From JAIBJP01 sp035639875 (GTDB taxonomy: Bacteria; Actinomycetota; Thermoleophilia; Gaiellales; Gaiellaceae), in NCBI GenBank assembly GCA_035639875.1, contig DASQXE010000001.1, forward strand, positions 1 through 22,072: 22,072 bases of DNA, read 5' to 3'. The notes beneath the pieces were generated by a model. That model did not search any database. It had not been told where the DNA came from and saw nothing but the letters and a program-made list of their open reading frames with translations. The position numbers were made by a program, and so were the translations under genes. This document shows positions 13,997 through 21,259 of this stretch, piece after piece (positions within the stretch are counted from its first letter, which is position 1; the number at the start of each line of letters is the position of its first letter).

Positions 13997-14767
13997 ATGC
14001 CAGGGGCGATCCACGAATTGGCAGCGCGTGGCTATGCGCTCGCGCCCGAGGCGTACGAGCGTGGCCGTCCGACATATCCGCCTGAGGCGGTCGAGCGCTT
14101 GGTGCGCGAGCTGCACATCGGCCCCGGAGTCCGTGTCCTCGATCTCGCCGCGGGCACCGGCAAGCTGACGCGCCTCCTCGCCGAGACCGAGGCGTCGATC
14201 GTCGCCGTGGAGCCCGTCGACGCCATGCGCCAGCGGCTCCTGCGGGCCGTGCCGAATGCGGACGCGTTAGCCGGCACGGCCGAGGCGATACCGCTACGCG
14301 ATTCCTCCGTCGATGCCGTCACCGTCGGCCAGGCGTTCCACTGGTTCGACGGCGACGCTGCGCTCGCCGAGATCCACCGCGTCCTGCGGCGCAAGCGCCG
14401 TCTCGGCCTGATCTGGAACATGAAGGACGAGACCGTCGACTGGGTGGGACGGCTGGCCGAGATCATCGAGCCGTACCGCGGGAAGGCGCCGAAGGTCGCC
14501 TCGGGCGCCTGGAAGGAGGCGTTCGAGCGCACGCGCCTGTTCACGTCGCTCGAGCGGGCCCGCTTCTCCTTCGTCCACGAGACAGATATGTCGACCGTGA
14601 TCGCCCGCGTCGTCTCGATCAGCTTCATCGCCGCCCTCCCGGTGGACGAGTTCGAGCGGGTCGTCACCCGGGTGCGCGACCTGCTGACCACGCATCCGGA
14701 CACGCGTGGCAAGCGCGTCTTCCCGATGCGCTATCGCACCGGCGTCTACTGGTGCGAGCGGGTCTGA
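13997..14767 (+). CDS. Class I SAM-dependent methyltransferase
   Basis: The protein is about 256 residues. It begins near ALAPEAYERGRPTYPPEAVERLV, a conserved opening of a Methyltransf_11-type family. The SAM-binding motif is VRVLDLAAGTGKLTRLLAE, followed by VAVEPVDAMR (acidic residue binding ribose) and SVDAVTVGQAFHWFD, then EIHRVLRRKRRLGLIWNM. It should transfer a methyl group from SAM; the acceptor cannot be assigned. Three in-frame ATGs exist (13934, 13973, 13997) and none has a good ribosome site. The first overlaps the divergent DoxX-Rieske start and is least likely. I prefer 13997 because family homology starts just after it. The gene is convergent with the 77-residue unknown protein, with three bases between stops. 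Confidence 0.87.
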   Translation: MPGAIHELAARGYALAPEAYERGRPTYPPEAVERLVRELHIGPGVRVLDLAAGTGKLTRLLAETEASIVAVEPVDAMRQRLLRAVPNADALAGTAEAIPLRDSSVDAVTVGQAFHWFDGDAALAEIHRVLRRKRRLGLIWNMKDETVDWVGRLAEIIEPYRGKAPKVASGAWKEAFERTRLFTSLERARFSFVHETDMSTVIARVVSISFIAALPVDEFERVVTRVRDLLTTHPDTRGKRVFPMRYRTGVYWCERV

Positions 14768-14770
14768 GCT

Positions 14771-15004
14771 CTAGGGCTCGACTCGGCGCACGACCGAGAG
14801 GCCCCAGGCCTTGCCGGCGGCGAAGAGCTCGTCCGGATCGACGTCTCCGACCCAGCCGATGAAGTGCTTGTCCTCGTTGTCCGGCGTCGATCCGTACAAG
14901 GCCTTACGCTCGAGCGGGGTCGGCTCGAGGCCCGTTTCATCCCCGCGCTCGAGCGCCTCGTAGCGCTCGTCGGCCGCCGGTCCCTCCCCGTAGCCCTTGC
15001 CCAT
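14771..15004 (-). CDS. Small acidic protein of unknown function (77 residues)
   Basis: I do not recognise this protein. It begins MGKGYGEGPAADERYEALERGDE, has many acidic residues in its first half, and ends with a more ordered-looking stretch, HFIGWVGDVDPDELFAAGKAWGLSVVRRVEP. No Cys, signal peptide or membrane helix is visible, so it should be cytosolic and soluble. It lies nine bases after the stop of the 89-residue gene behind hemH and is probably the last gene of the hemE-hemH transcript. AGGATC ahead of ATG 15004 is a modest ribosome site. The codon pattern matches its neighbours and the frame is intact, so it is probably real. Confidence 0.68.
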   Translation of the reverse strand: MGKGYGEGPAADERYEALERGDETGLEPTPLERKALYGSTPDNEDKHFIGWVGDVDPDELFAAGKAWGLSVVRRVEP

Positions 15005-15013
15005 GCTCGGATC

Positions 15014-15283
15014 CTATCCTGGCGGGCGTTCGCGCACCCAGGTGTTGAGTTCGTACCAATAGGTGCCCTCGAGCGCGGCCGCGACGCGCGGATCCGTGTG
15101 GGAAGCGTTGTAGACGTTGTGGTCGAGGTCGGCGCAGATGGCAATGGCCTCCCGGGGAACGTCGGGGAGGTTCACGAGGATCTCTGCCGGCAAGCGCGCC
15201 TCGGCGATCGTGTAGTGCTTGAAGTGGAGCTCGGGTGCAAGCTCGAGCAGCTCCGGCCAGTCGGGGCAGCTTCGCGAGCTCAT
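15014..15283 (-). CDS. Small protein of unknown function downstream of hemH (89 residues)
   Basis: The start ATG 15283 overlaps the hemH stop as ATGA, so translation is probably coupled to the ferrochelatase. The 89-residue product begins MSSRSCPDWPELLELAPELHF and contains AIAICADLDHNVYNASHTDP and ALEGTYWYELNTWVRERP. His, Tyr, Asp and Trp are frequent, so it might bind a ligand or metal, but I see no known family motif. No signal peptide or membrane segment is present. The frame remains open upstream across hemH on this strand; that part is a shadow of hemH. The coupling suggests, but does not prove, a link to heme synthesis. Confidence 0.72.
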   Translation of the reverse strand: MSSRSCPDWPELLELAPELHFKHYTIAEARLPAEILVNLPDVPREAIAICADLDHNVYNASHTDPRVAAALEGTYWYELNTWVRERPPG

Positions 15284-16167
15284 GCGGCTGGAGCGAGCGC
15301 CGATCTCGCCCGCACGATCGCGGCGAGGCCGGCGATGAAGGCGGGGTCGTCGTTGAGCGATTCGATCCGGTCGAGCTCCAGGCCGAGCTCGGCGGCCTTC
15401 TCGCGAGCTTCGACGTCGATGTCCCACAGAATCTCCAGGTGGTCGGAGACGAATCCGATCGGGGCGACAAGGACGTCCTCGGCCCCCTTGCCGTGCAGGC
15501 GCTCGAGCTCTTCGAGGATGTCGGGGCCTAGCCACGGCTCGCCGGTCGCGCTCGCGCTCTGGAACGCGAACGACCAGTTGCCGATTCCGGCGCGTTCAGC
15601 GATCAGCCGTGACGTTTCGAGGAGCTGGTCGCGGTACGGATCCCCCTCGTCGAGGATGCGCGCGGGGAGGCTGTGGGCGGTGAAGACGACGTGTCCGCCG
15701 GCGCCGCGGACGCGCTCGGCAAGGAGGTCGATGAGCGGTTCGTGGTCATGCCAGCTGTCCACGAAGAGGAGCTCGGCGCGCCCCGCGACGGCCTCCTCGA
15801 GCTGTCGCCGATAGCCGCCGATCGAGATCGCCGAGTAGTGGGGAGCGAGGACGAGTCCGACGATCCGTTCAGCGCCTCCGGCGAGCGCCCGCTCAGCCGC
15901 CTCCGCGATCCGCGGCCGCCAGTGCTTCATCCCGACGAACACGGAGAGGCCGAGCTCGCGCTCGAGGGCGGCCCGCTGACGCTCCGCGATTTCGTTAAGG
16001 GGCGACGAGCCGCCGATGCGGCGGTAACGCTCGGTGAGCTCTTCCACGGCCTCCGCGCTGACGGGCCGCCCGCCGCGGATGTCCGTGAGGTATGCCTGGA
16101 TGTCCTCGGCGCGCGAGGGACTCCCGTAGGCCATGAGGACGACGGCGCGGTTTTGGCGAAGATTCAA
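15280..16167 (-). CDS. hemH: Coproporphyrin III / protoporphyrin ferrochelatase
   Basis: This 295-residue protein closely follows the B. subtilis HemH/CpfC pattern. It begins VVLMAYGSP..AEDIQAYLTDIRGGRP, then ERYRRIGGSSPLNEI, VGMKHWRPRI, LAPHYSAISIGGY and PWLGPDILEEL. Catalytic H165 lies in FTAHSLP and E245 in IGFVSDHLEILWD. Y14 in MAYGSP corresponds to the tyrosine that contacts the metal in the B. subtilis coproporphyrin enzyme. It should insert Fe2+ into coproporphyrin III, the route of actinobacteria and firmicutes, so cpfC is an equally apt name. I chose TTG 16167, which overlaps the hemE stop (TTGA) with GAGGTG six bases upstream. The ATG at 16135 would remove the first beta strand. The 89-residue gene follows with an ATGA overlap. 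No coproheme decarboxylase or coproporphyrinogen oxidase gene is in the window. Confidence 0.95.
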   Translation of the reverse strand: MNLRQNRAVVLMAYGSPSRAEDIQAYLTDIRGGRPVSAEAVEELTERYRRIGGSSPLNEIAERQRAALERELGLSVFVGMKHWRPRIAEAAERALAGGAERIVGLVLAPHYSAISIGGYRRQLEEAVAGRAELLFVDSWHDHEPLIDLLAERVRGAGGHVVFTAHSLPARILDEGDPYRDQLLETSRLIAERAGIGNWSFAFQSASATGEPWLGPDILEELERLHGKGAEDVLVAPIGFVSDHLEILWDIDVEAREKAAELGLELDRIESLNDDPAFIAGLAAIVRARSALAPAA

Positions 16168-17198
16168 GCCCACACCTCGACCGCCGTTCGCTCGTGTACG
16201 AAGTCCACGAGTCGGCGCAGCATCGCGGGATCGGTGTCCGGAAGCACGCCGTGTCCGAGATTGAAGACGTGACCGGGGCGCCCGCCCACCGCTTCGAGGA
16301 TCCGGAGCGTTGCGGCCTCGATCCGCTCCCACGGCCCGAGTAGTAGAGCGGGATCGAGGTTCCCCTGGACCCCACGGTCCGGACCCACGAGCTCCCAGCC
16401 GCGCTCGATCGGGACTCGCCAGTCGAGGCCAATCACGTCGCCGCCGGCCGCGGCTAGATCTCCCAGGAGATGGAGCGTGCCCGTGCCGAAATGGATCGTC
16501 GGCACGTCGACCGCAGCTAGCACGCGACTTGAATACGGCGCGACGAACTCCGCGTAGTCGTCGGCGGAGAGCGCCCCGACCCACGAGTCGAAGAGCTGCA
16601 CAACGTCGGCGCCGGCTACCACTTGCGCGGCGAGATAGAGCGCGAAGGTATCCGCGAGCTTGTCCATGAGCGCGTGCCAGACGTCCGGGCGTCCGTACAT
16701 GCACGCCTTCGTCTTCGCGAATTCACGCGTCGGCTTTCCCTCGATGACATATCCGGCGACGGTGAACGGGCCGCCGGCGAAGCCGATGACCGCTTGATTG
16801 GCGGGAAGCTCGTCCCGGACGAGCCGGATTACCTCGAGCACGAACGGGACGGATTCCTCAGGATCGGGAACGCGCAAGCGCTCGACGTCCGCCGCGGTCG
16901 CAATCGGCTCGGCGATCGTCGGGCCGACGCCCTCGACGAGCTCGACGTCGATCCCCATCCCGATGACCGGGAGCATGATGTCCGCGAATATCACCGCCGC
17001 GTCGACGCCGTGGGTCCGAACCGGCTGCAAGGTGACCTCCGCGCAGAGCTCGGGTTGCCGGCAGACCTCGAAGAGCGAATGATGCTTGCGCAGCTCGCGG
17101 TACTCGGGCAGGGAGCGGCCGGCCTGGCGCATGAACCAGACGGGCGTCCGCTCGACGCTCTCGCGCCGGCATGCGCGCGTTAGCAGGGGGTCGGGCAC
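16164..17198 (-). CDS. hemE: Uroporphyrinogen III decarboxylase
   Basis: This 344-residue protein is of usual length. The family motifs are in order: TPVWFMRQAGRSLPEYRELR at 18-37, AVIFADIMLP with catalytic D73, IGFAGGPFTVAGYVIEG, VQLFDSWVGAL, VIGLDWRVP, GVQGNLDP and VFNLGHGVLPDTDP with the late active-site His. It decarboxylates the four acetate side chains of uroporphyrinogen III to give coproporphyrinogen III, the cytosolic step two before ferrochelatase in the coproporphyrin-dependent heme route. GTG 17198 starts 27 bases after the LytR_C gene stop, and the 3' end overlaps the hemH start by four bases (TTGA), so hemE and hemH are coupled. No strong ribosome site is seen ahead of GTG. Confidence 0.97.
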   Translation of the reverse strand: MPDPLLTRACRRESVERTPVWFMRQAGRSLPEYRELRKHHSLFEVCRQPELCAEVTLQPVRTHGVDAAVIFADIMLPVIGMGIDVELVEGVGPTIAEPIATAADVERLRVPDPEESVPFVLEVIRLVRDELPANQAVIGFAGGPFTVAGYVIEGKPTREFAKTKACMYGRPDVWHALMDKLADTFALYLAAQVVAGADVVQLFDSWVGALSADDYAEFVAPYSSRVLAAVDVPTIHFGTGTLHLLGDLAAAGGDVIGLDWRVPIERGWELVGPDRGVQGNLDPALLLGPWERIEAATLRILEAVGGRPGHVFNLGHGVLPDTDPAMLRRLVDFVHERTAVEVWA

Positions 17199-17225
17199 GC
17201 CCGAAGAGTAGTGGTCGCGGCCCGG

Positions 17226-17765
17226 TTACCCGCCGATGATCAGCGCGAGGTGAGCGCCCTGGAGATCGTGCCGCGTGATTCCGTCCAGCGGCACGACACG
17301 ACGCACGTGCAGGTCGCGCCCCAGCCGGATCGCCTCGCCCTTGAACCCGCTGCGATACATCACGACTGAGCGGTTGAAGTCACTGCGAGGCGCATTCCCG
17401 GTCGCCGCGACGATGTAGTGGAAGCTGCGGACGCGGTCGGCGGTGATCGCGGCGGCGCCGGAGACGCCGTTTCCGTTCAGGACGATGACCGACGTGCGGT
17501 TGCGCGGAAGCCTGGCGACGACGGGCGAGCTCGCCTTCTTGTCGTTTCCCGTCGCGGTCGTCGTCAGCGTCGCAGCCGTGGGTGCAGCCGACTTCGCGGC
17601 GATCGTCGTGACCGCCTTCTCGGCGTGGTTGCTCACGAGCTTCGCGCCCAAGACGACCCCTACGACGATGAGCATGAAGAGCTCGACGGCCGCCACCGCG
17701 GCGGCCACAATCGCCGCGGTACGCCAGGGGGTCTCGGGGGTTTTGCGGACGTAGGCGTGGTCCAC
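17226..17765 (-). CDS. LytR C-terminal-domain membrane protein
   Basis: This 179-residue protein has a short cytosolic N-terminus (VDHAYVRKTPETPWR) and one hydrophobic helix (about 16-43, TAAIVAAAVAAVELFMLIVVGVVLG). An extended Ala/Thr/Lys-rich linker follows (about 45-85). The C-terminal LytR_C domain spans about 90-179: SVIVLNGNGVSGAAAITADRVR, YIVAATGNAPRSDFNRSVVMYR, and a final LQGAHLALIIGG. LytR_C domains occur at the end of LytR-CpsA-Psr cell-wall ligases and as stand-alone anchored proteins; here the catalytic LCP domain is missing. It probably sits outside the membrane in the cell-wall zone. GTG 17765 begins eight bases after the epimerase stop, so the two are probably co-transcribed. 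An upstream extension of the frame overlaps the epimerase and is unlikely. Confidence 0.85.
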   Translation of the reverse strand: MDHAYVRKTPETPWRTAAIVAAAVAAVELFMLIVVGVVLGAKLVSNHAEKAVTTIAAKSAAPTAATLTTTATGNDKKASSPVVARLPRNRTSVIVLNGNGVSGAAAITADRVRSFHYIVAATGNAPRSDFNRSVVMYRSGFKGEAIRLGRDLHVRRVVPLDGITRHDLQGAHLALIIGG

Positions 17766-17773
17766 GGGGCGGT

Positions 17774-18709
17774 CTAGTTCGCCCCGGCTGCGCTCTCTCC
17801 TTCCGTCTCCCGTACGAATTCCCAGGTTGCCGCCAGACCCTCCTCGAGGGAAGTCGCGGCGCGAAAGCCGAGCTCCCGGTCCGCCAGCGTTGGGTCGAGC
17901 ACGCTCCGTGCGAGCTCGCCGGGCCGTTGGGACTCGAAAACCGTTTCCGCCTCGACGCCCGTCACGCGCCGGCACGCGTCGGCGAGGTCGAGCACGGACG
18001 TCTCGATGCCCGTCCCGACGTTGTACGCGCCGGTTTTGCCGACCGCCGCAAGCGTCGCTTCGACCACATCGCCGACGAAGACGTAGTCGCGCGTCTGGCG
18101 CCCGTCGCCGAAGACGCGCAGGTTTTCTCCGTGCGCAACGCGGCCCAGGAAGATGGCGACGACGCCCGCCTCTCCGTGCGGGTCCTGACGCGGTCCGTAC
18201 ACGTTGCCGTAGCGCAGCGCGACGTGGCCGGCTCCGTGCAGGCGGTTGTACGTGGCCAGGTACTCCTCGGCGGCCAGCTTCGAGACGCCGTAGGGGGCGA
18301 GCGGACGACGCGGCGCGTCCTCGCCGGCCGGCCCGTCACACTCGCCGTAGACGGCCCCGCCCGTGGAGGCGAACACGACGTGTGTCCCACTCCGGAGCGC
18401 TGCCTCGAGGACCCGAACCGTCCCGCCTGTGTTCACCTCGAGGTCGAAGAAGGGGCTCTCGACCGACACGCGAACGTCGGCCTGCGCGGCGAGATGGAAG
18501 CAGATCTCGTGCTCGGCTTCGGCGAAGACATCGTCGACCGCCTCCGCGTCGATTACGTCCGCGACGACGAGCTTCGCATCCGTATGGACGTTGGCCTGGC
18601 GTCCACTCGAGAGGTTGTCGACCACGGTGACGTCGTCCCCGCGGGCGACGAGCGCGTCGACGAGGTGCGAGCCGATGAAGCCCGCTCCCCCTGTGACTAT
18701 CGCCCGCAC
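17774..18709 (-). CDS. NAD-dependent sugar epimerase/dehydratase (UDP-glucose 4-epimerase-like)
   Basis: This 311-residue extended SDR has the cofactor motif TGGAGFIGSHLVDAL (6-20, GxxGxxG), D31 and N32 binding NAD ribose, and FHLAAQADVR. The active site has FASTGGAVYG and the catalytic Tyr/Lys of YGVSKLAAEEYL. GNVYGPRQDPHGEAGVVAIF and GDGRQTRDYVFVGDV are typical of actinobacterial GalE-like or UDP-N-acetylglucosamine 4-epimerases. It should epimerise or dehydrate a nucleotide sugar for cell-envelope glycans; the sugar is not certain, so I give no gene symbol. GTG 18709 begins after only 24 intergenic bases shared with the divergent tmk. It heads a six-gene minus-strand run ending at 14771 and is followed closely by the LytR_C gene, which fits an envelope role. 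Confidence 0.92.
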   Translation of the reverse strand: MRAIVTGGAGFIGSHLVDALVARGDDVTVVDNLSSGRQANVHTDAKLVVADVIDAEAVDDVFAEAEHEICFHLAAQADVRVSVESPFFDLEVNTGGTVRVLEAALRSGTHVVFASTGGAVYGECDGPAGEDAPRRPLAPYGVSKLAAEEYLATYNRLHGAGHVALRYGNVYGPRQDPHGEAGVVAIFLGRVAHGENLRVFGDGRQTRDYVFVGDVVEATLAAVGKTGAYNVGTGIETSVLDLADACRRVTGVEAETVFESQRPGELARSVLDPTLADRELGFRAATSLEEGLAATWEFVRETEGESAAGAN

Positions 18710-18733
18710 GACGCACTATCGTAATGACGCCCG
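18710..18733. promoter_or_regulatory. 24-bp divergent promoter region with overlapping -10-like elements
   Basis: Only 24 bases separate the epimerase GTG (18709, minus) and the tmk ATG (18734, plus). TATCGT at 18718-18723 is a -10-like box for tmk, ten bases before ATG. On the other strand, the same area reads TACGAT, eight bases before GTG. Neither gene has room for a normal leader with a ribosome site, so leaderless mRNAs are likely. The assignment is from pattern only. Confidence 0.45.
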
Positions 18734-19330
18734 ATGTTCATCACGTTCGAAGGGGTCGACGGATCGGGGAAATCGACGCAGGCGCGTCTCCTCGCGGAGC
18801 AGCTACGTTCGGAGGGACGCACCGTCGTTCACACGCGTGAACCGGGCGGGACGGCCCTCGGCGAAGAGGTCCGCGGGCTCATTCTCGGCGGCGGGGGTGT
18901 CGCGCCGTGGGCCGAGGCCGCGCTGTTCACGGCTGCGCGGGCGCAGCTCGTGGACGAGGTCATCCGCCCGGCGCTGGCGGACGGGGCCGACGTCGTCTGC
19001 GACCGCTACATCGACTCCTCGCTCGCCTACCAGGGAATCGCCCGCGGTCTCGGTGTCGAGCGCGTGCTCGAGGTGAACCTGGCGGCGACGGGTCACCTCC
19101 TGCCGGACCGCACCTTTCTCATCCTCGTACCGCTCGAGCAAGCGACGCGGCGGCGGGGCTCCGAGCCGGACCGGATCGAGAGCGAGGGCGAGGAGTTCGC
19201 CACGCTTGTGGACCGCGCCTATCGCGACCTCGCCGGTATCTTCGCGCAGCGGATCGTGACCGTTGACGGGACCAAGTCGCCGAAGGAGATCGCTGAGGAA
19301 ATCCGTGCGCAGCTTCGAGACCTTTCCTGA
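18734..19330 (+). CDS. tmk: Thymidylate kinase
   Basis: This 198-residue protein has the P-loop FEGVDGSGKSTQARLL (5-20), the TREPGGTALGEEVR segment, the DRY-type motif CDRYIDSSLAYQGIARGLG, and a C-terminal segment with YRDLAGIF. It phosphorylates dTMP to dTDP with ATP and is essential for DNA synthesis. The second Arg-containing loop (ATRRRGSEPDRIESEG) is the LID region. It leads the tmk-holB-ricT run, an order also known from Bacillus (tmk, yaaQ, yaaR, holB, yaaT). Its last 26 bases overlap the holB start at GTG 19305. The start ATG has no ribosome site and may be leaderless. Confidence 0.96.
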   Translation: MFITFEGVDGSGKSTQARLLAEQLRSEGRTVVHTREPGGTALGEEVRGLILGGGGVAPWAEAALFTAARAQLVDEVIRPALADGADVVCDRYIDSSLAYQGIARGLGVERVLEVNLAATGHLLPDRTFLILVPLEQATRRRGSEPDRIESEGEEFATLVDRAYRDLAGIFAQRIVTVDGTKSPKEIAEEIRAQLRDLS

Positions 19331-20378
19331 GCAAGACGAGGCCAAGGCGCTCCTCCGGGCCGCGCTCGCGGAAGGGCCCGCGCACGCCTACCTCTTTCAC
19401 GGACCGCGCGGCGTGGGGAAGCGGAGGGCGGCCCTCGCCTTCGCGGGCGAGCTACTCGAAGATCCGGCGCGGGTGGCCCGCGGCGCGCATCCCGACGTCT
19501 ACGTGCTCGAACCTCTCGGCGACCAGATTCGGATCGACCCGATCCGCGAGCTCCGCCGCGACCTCCACATGCGCCCCTTCGAGGCCGACCGGCGCGTCTA
19601 CGTCGTCCTCGGCGCCCATCTGATGAACGAGGACGCCGCGGACGCCCTCCTCAAGGACCTCGAGGAGCCTCCCGACTACGCCGTCGTCATCCTCGTCGCC
19701 GACGACCTCGGGCCTCTCCCGCCGACCATCCGCTCGCGCTGCCAGCACATTCCGTTCCGGCGGCTCTCGCAGCGGGCGATCAAGGCCTACCTCTCCTCGC
19801 GCGGCGCCGAGGGCGAGCGGCTCGAGGCGCTGGCGCGGGTCGCGGCTGGGCGCCTCGACCGCGCCGACAAGCTTCTCGACGCGGAAGCGGGAAAGCGGCG
19901 CGCGGTCGTCATCGAGCTCGCTCGCTCGGTCTATCGGAATGGGGACTTCGATCCCGCGGCGGCCGCGCGGCGCGTAGCCGATCTGGCGCAACAACGGGCG
20001 GCCGAGGCGCGGGCCGCGGCGGAGGCGGCCGCAGTTGGGGACGAGACCCCGCGCGAGCTCGAGCAGCGTTTGAGGCGCGCGGGCCGCGGCGCCGAGCGCG
20101 ACGAGGTGCTCGACGCGCTCGACGTGCTGTCGAGCTGGTACCGGGACCTCGTGGTCGTCGCCGCTGGCGCGGATCGGGCCGTCTTGAACTCGGACCGGCT
20201 CGACGAGCTGGCCGAGGACCGGAGCGCCGAGCGCTCGCCGGCGGCCGAGCGCGCCGCCGAGGCGGTGCGGGAAACCTGGCGCTCCTTCGAGTTCCAGGTG
20301 CAGGCGGGCCTCGCGCTGGAGGGACTGTTCGTGCGTCTGCGGCGGGAGTTGGCTGCGCCCACGACCGCAACGAGCTAG
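19305..20378 (+). CDS. holB: DNA polymerase III delta-prime subunit
   Basis: This 357-residue clamp-loader subunit opens with the Walker-A-like AYLFHGPRGVGKRRAALAFA (GPRGVGKR 33-40). It continues with HPDVYVLEPLGDQIRIDPIRELRRDL, the degenerate Walker B VYVVLGAHLMNEDAADALLKDLEEPP, and the SRC motif LPPTIRSRCQHIPF (144-146), which supplies the arginine finger. The four cysteines of the usual zinc module between Walker A and HPDV are absent. The delta-prime subunit works with delta and tau/gamma to open and load the beta clamp. I chose GTG 19305 because GAGGA sits six bases upstream and homology starts immediately; the upstream frame overlaps tmk. The second half (240-340) is strongly Ala/Arg/Glu-rich. 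ricT follows 11 bases later. Confidence 0.93.
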   Translation: MRSFETFPEQDEAKALLRAALAEGPAHAYLFHGPRGVGKRRAALAFAGELLEDPARVARGAHPDVYVLEPLGDQIRIDPIRELRRDLHMRPFEADRRVYVVLGAHLMNEDAADALLKDLEEPPDYAVVILVADDLGPLPPTIRSRCQHIPFRRLSQRAIKAYLSSRGAEGERLEALARVAAGRLDRADKLLDAEAGKRRAVVIELARSVYRNGDFDPAAAARRVADLAQQRAAEARAAAEAAAVGDETPRELEQRLRRAGRGAERDEVLDALDVLSSWYRDLVVVAAGADRAVLNSDRLDELAEDRSAERSPAAERAAEAVRETWRSFEFQVQAGLALEGLFVRLRRELAAPTTATS

Positions 20379-20389
20379 CGTTTTACGCC

Positions 20390-21199
20390 ATGCCAACTGC
20401 GGTCGGGGTCGTCTTCTCGCCGGGCGGAAAGGTCTATTCCTTCGACCCTGGTGGACTCGAACTCGCGTGGAACACGCGTGTGATCTGCCAGACGTCGCGC
20501 GGGCACGAGATCGGTCGGGTCGTGAAGCCGAACCACGAGCTCGAGTCGGAGCCCTCGCCGCCGCTCAAAAAGGTCATTCGGCGCGTGACCCCGACCGACG
20601 ACGAGACGTTCGAGGCAAACCGCGTCGAGGCGAAACGCGCGATGGGCGTCTTCCGGGAGGTCATGCGCGGGACCGGCCTCCAGCTAAAACCTGTCTCCGC
20701 GGAGCTCGTCTTCGACGGCTCCAGGCTCGTCTTCGCTTACGAGGCCGAGGGGCGGCCCGACCTGACCGCCTTCAGGGACGAGCTGCGGCGACGGCTTTCC
20801 CGGCGGGTCGAGCTGCGCTCGGTCGGCCCACGTGAGTGCGCGCGGCTGTGCGGCGACCACGGGCTCTGCGGCGACAAGCACTGCTGCCGACGCTTTCCGT
20901 CCCACGAGGAGCCGATCACGCTGCGGATGGCGAAGGACCAGGAGCTGCCGATGAGCTCGGGCCGCATCACCGGACTGTGCGGGCGCTTGCGCTGTTGCCT
21001 CGCGTTCGAGCACCCGACGTACAAGAGCTTCCGCGACCGCGCACCGCGTGTGGGCCGGCGCGTCGAGACGCCGCGTGGCATCGGGGTCGTCACGGGCTAC
21101 CAGGTCCTCGAGGACACGTGCACGGTCGAGTTCGGAGAGGCGGAGGAACTTGCTCTCCCGATCGACGAGTGCCGCGAGGTCGCCGCCGAGCAGGTTTAG
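20390..21199 (+). CDS. ricT: PSP1-domain protein RicT/YaaT-like
   Basis: This 269-residue protein contains the PSP1 C-terminal domain. It starts with VGVVFSPGGKVYSFDPGGLEL and a conserved-type RGHEIGRVV, and holds a cysteine-rich region: C150, C154, C160, C165 and C166 in ARLCGDHGLCGDKHCCRRF, then IRITGLCGRLRCCLAFEHPTY-like residues with C197, C202 and C203. B. subtilis YaaT (RicT) has matching CGR..CC and ISGLCGRLMCCLKYE motifs; with RicA and RicF it forms the Fe-S-containing Y-complex that assists RNase Y mRNA processing. The extra Cys154 differs from YaaT. Its position behind tmk-holB matches Bacillus synteny. No RicA/RicF gene is present here. The short intergenic gap (11 bases) suggests co-transcription with holB. 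Confidence 0.9.
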   Translation: MPTAVGVVFSPGGKVYSFDPGGLELAWNTRVICQTSRGHEIGRVVKPNHELESEPSPPLKKVIRRVTPTDDETFEANRVEAKRAMGVFREVMRGTGLQLKPVSAELVFDGSRLVFAYEAEGRPDLTAFRDELRRRLSRRVELRSVGPRECARLCGDHGLCGDKHCCRRFPSHEEPITLRMAKDQELPMSSGRITGLCGRLRCCLAFEHPTYKSFRDRAPRVGRRVETPRGIGVVTGYQVLEDTCTVEFGEAEELALPIDECREVAAEQV

Positions 21200-21245
21200 A
21201 CAGATTTCCGCCCTCGAACGGGGGATGCCCGCCCGCGGAACGCCG

Positions 21246-21256
21246 CTCAGACTGAG
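21246..21256. promoter_or_regulatory. Inverted repeat immediately before the sigma-factor start
   Basis: CTCAG-A-CTGAG (21246-21256) is a perfect 5-bp inverted repeat ending three bases before ATG 21260, exactly where a ribosome site would be expected and is missing. It could be an operator or a hairpin-prone element that restrains translation, but an 11-base palindrome may arise by chance. Confidence 0.3.
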
Positions 21257-21259
21257 TCC

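Noticed and set aside
16168..16704. Upstream extension of the hemH frame
   Set aside because: It overlaps hemE in a different frame and has no homology; ferrochelatase homology begins at 16167.
17766..17975. Upstream extension of the LytR_C gene
   Set aside because: It covers the end of the epimerase gene and shows Arg/Gly-rich shadow composition. GTG 17765, just after the epimerase stop, fits better.
21237..21259. GGAAC motif before the ECF sigma gene as an autoregulated -35 box
   Set aside because: Only 18 bases lie between GGAAC and the ATG, too few for an ECF -35/-10 pair with a start site upstream of the gene.
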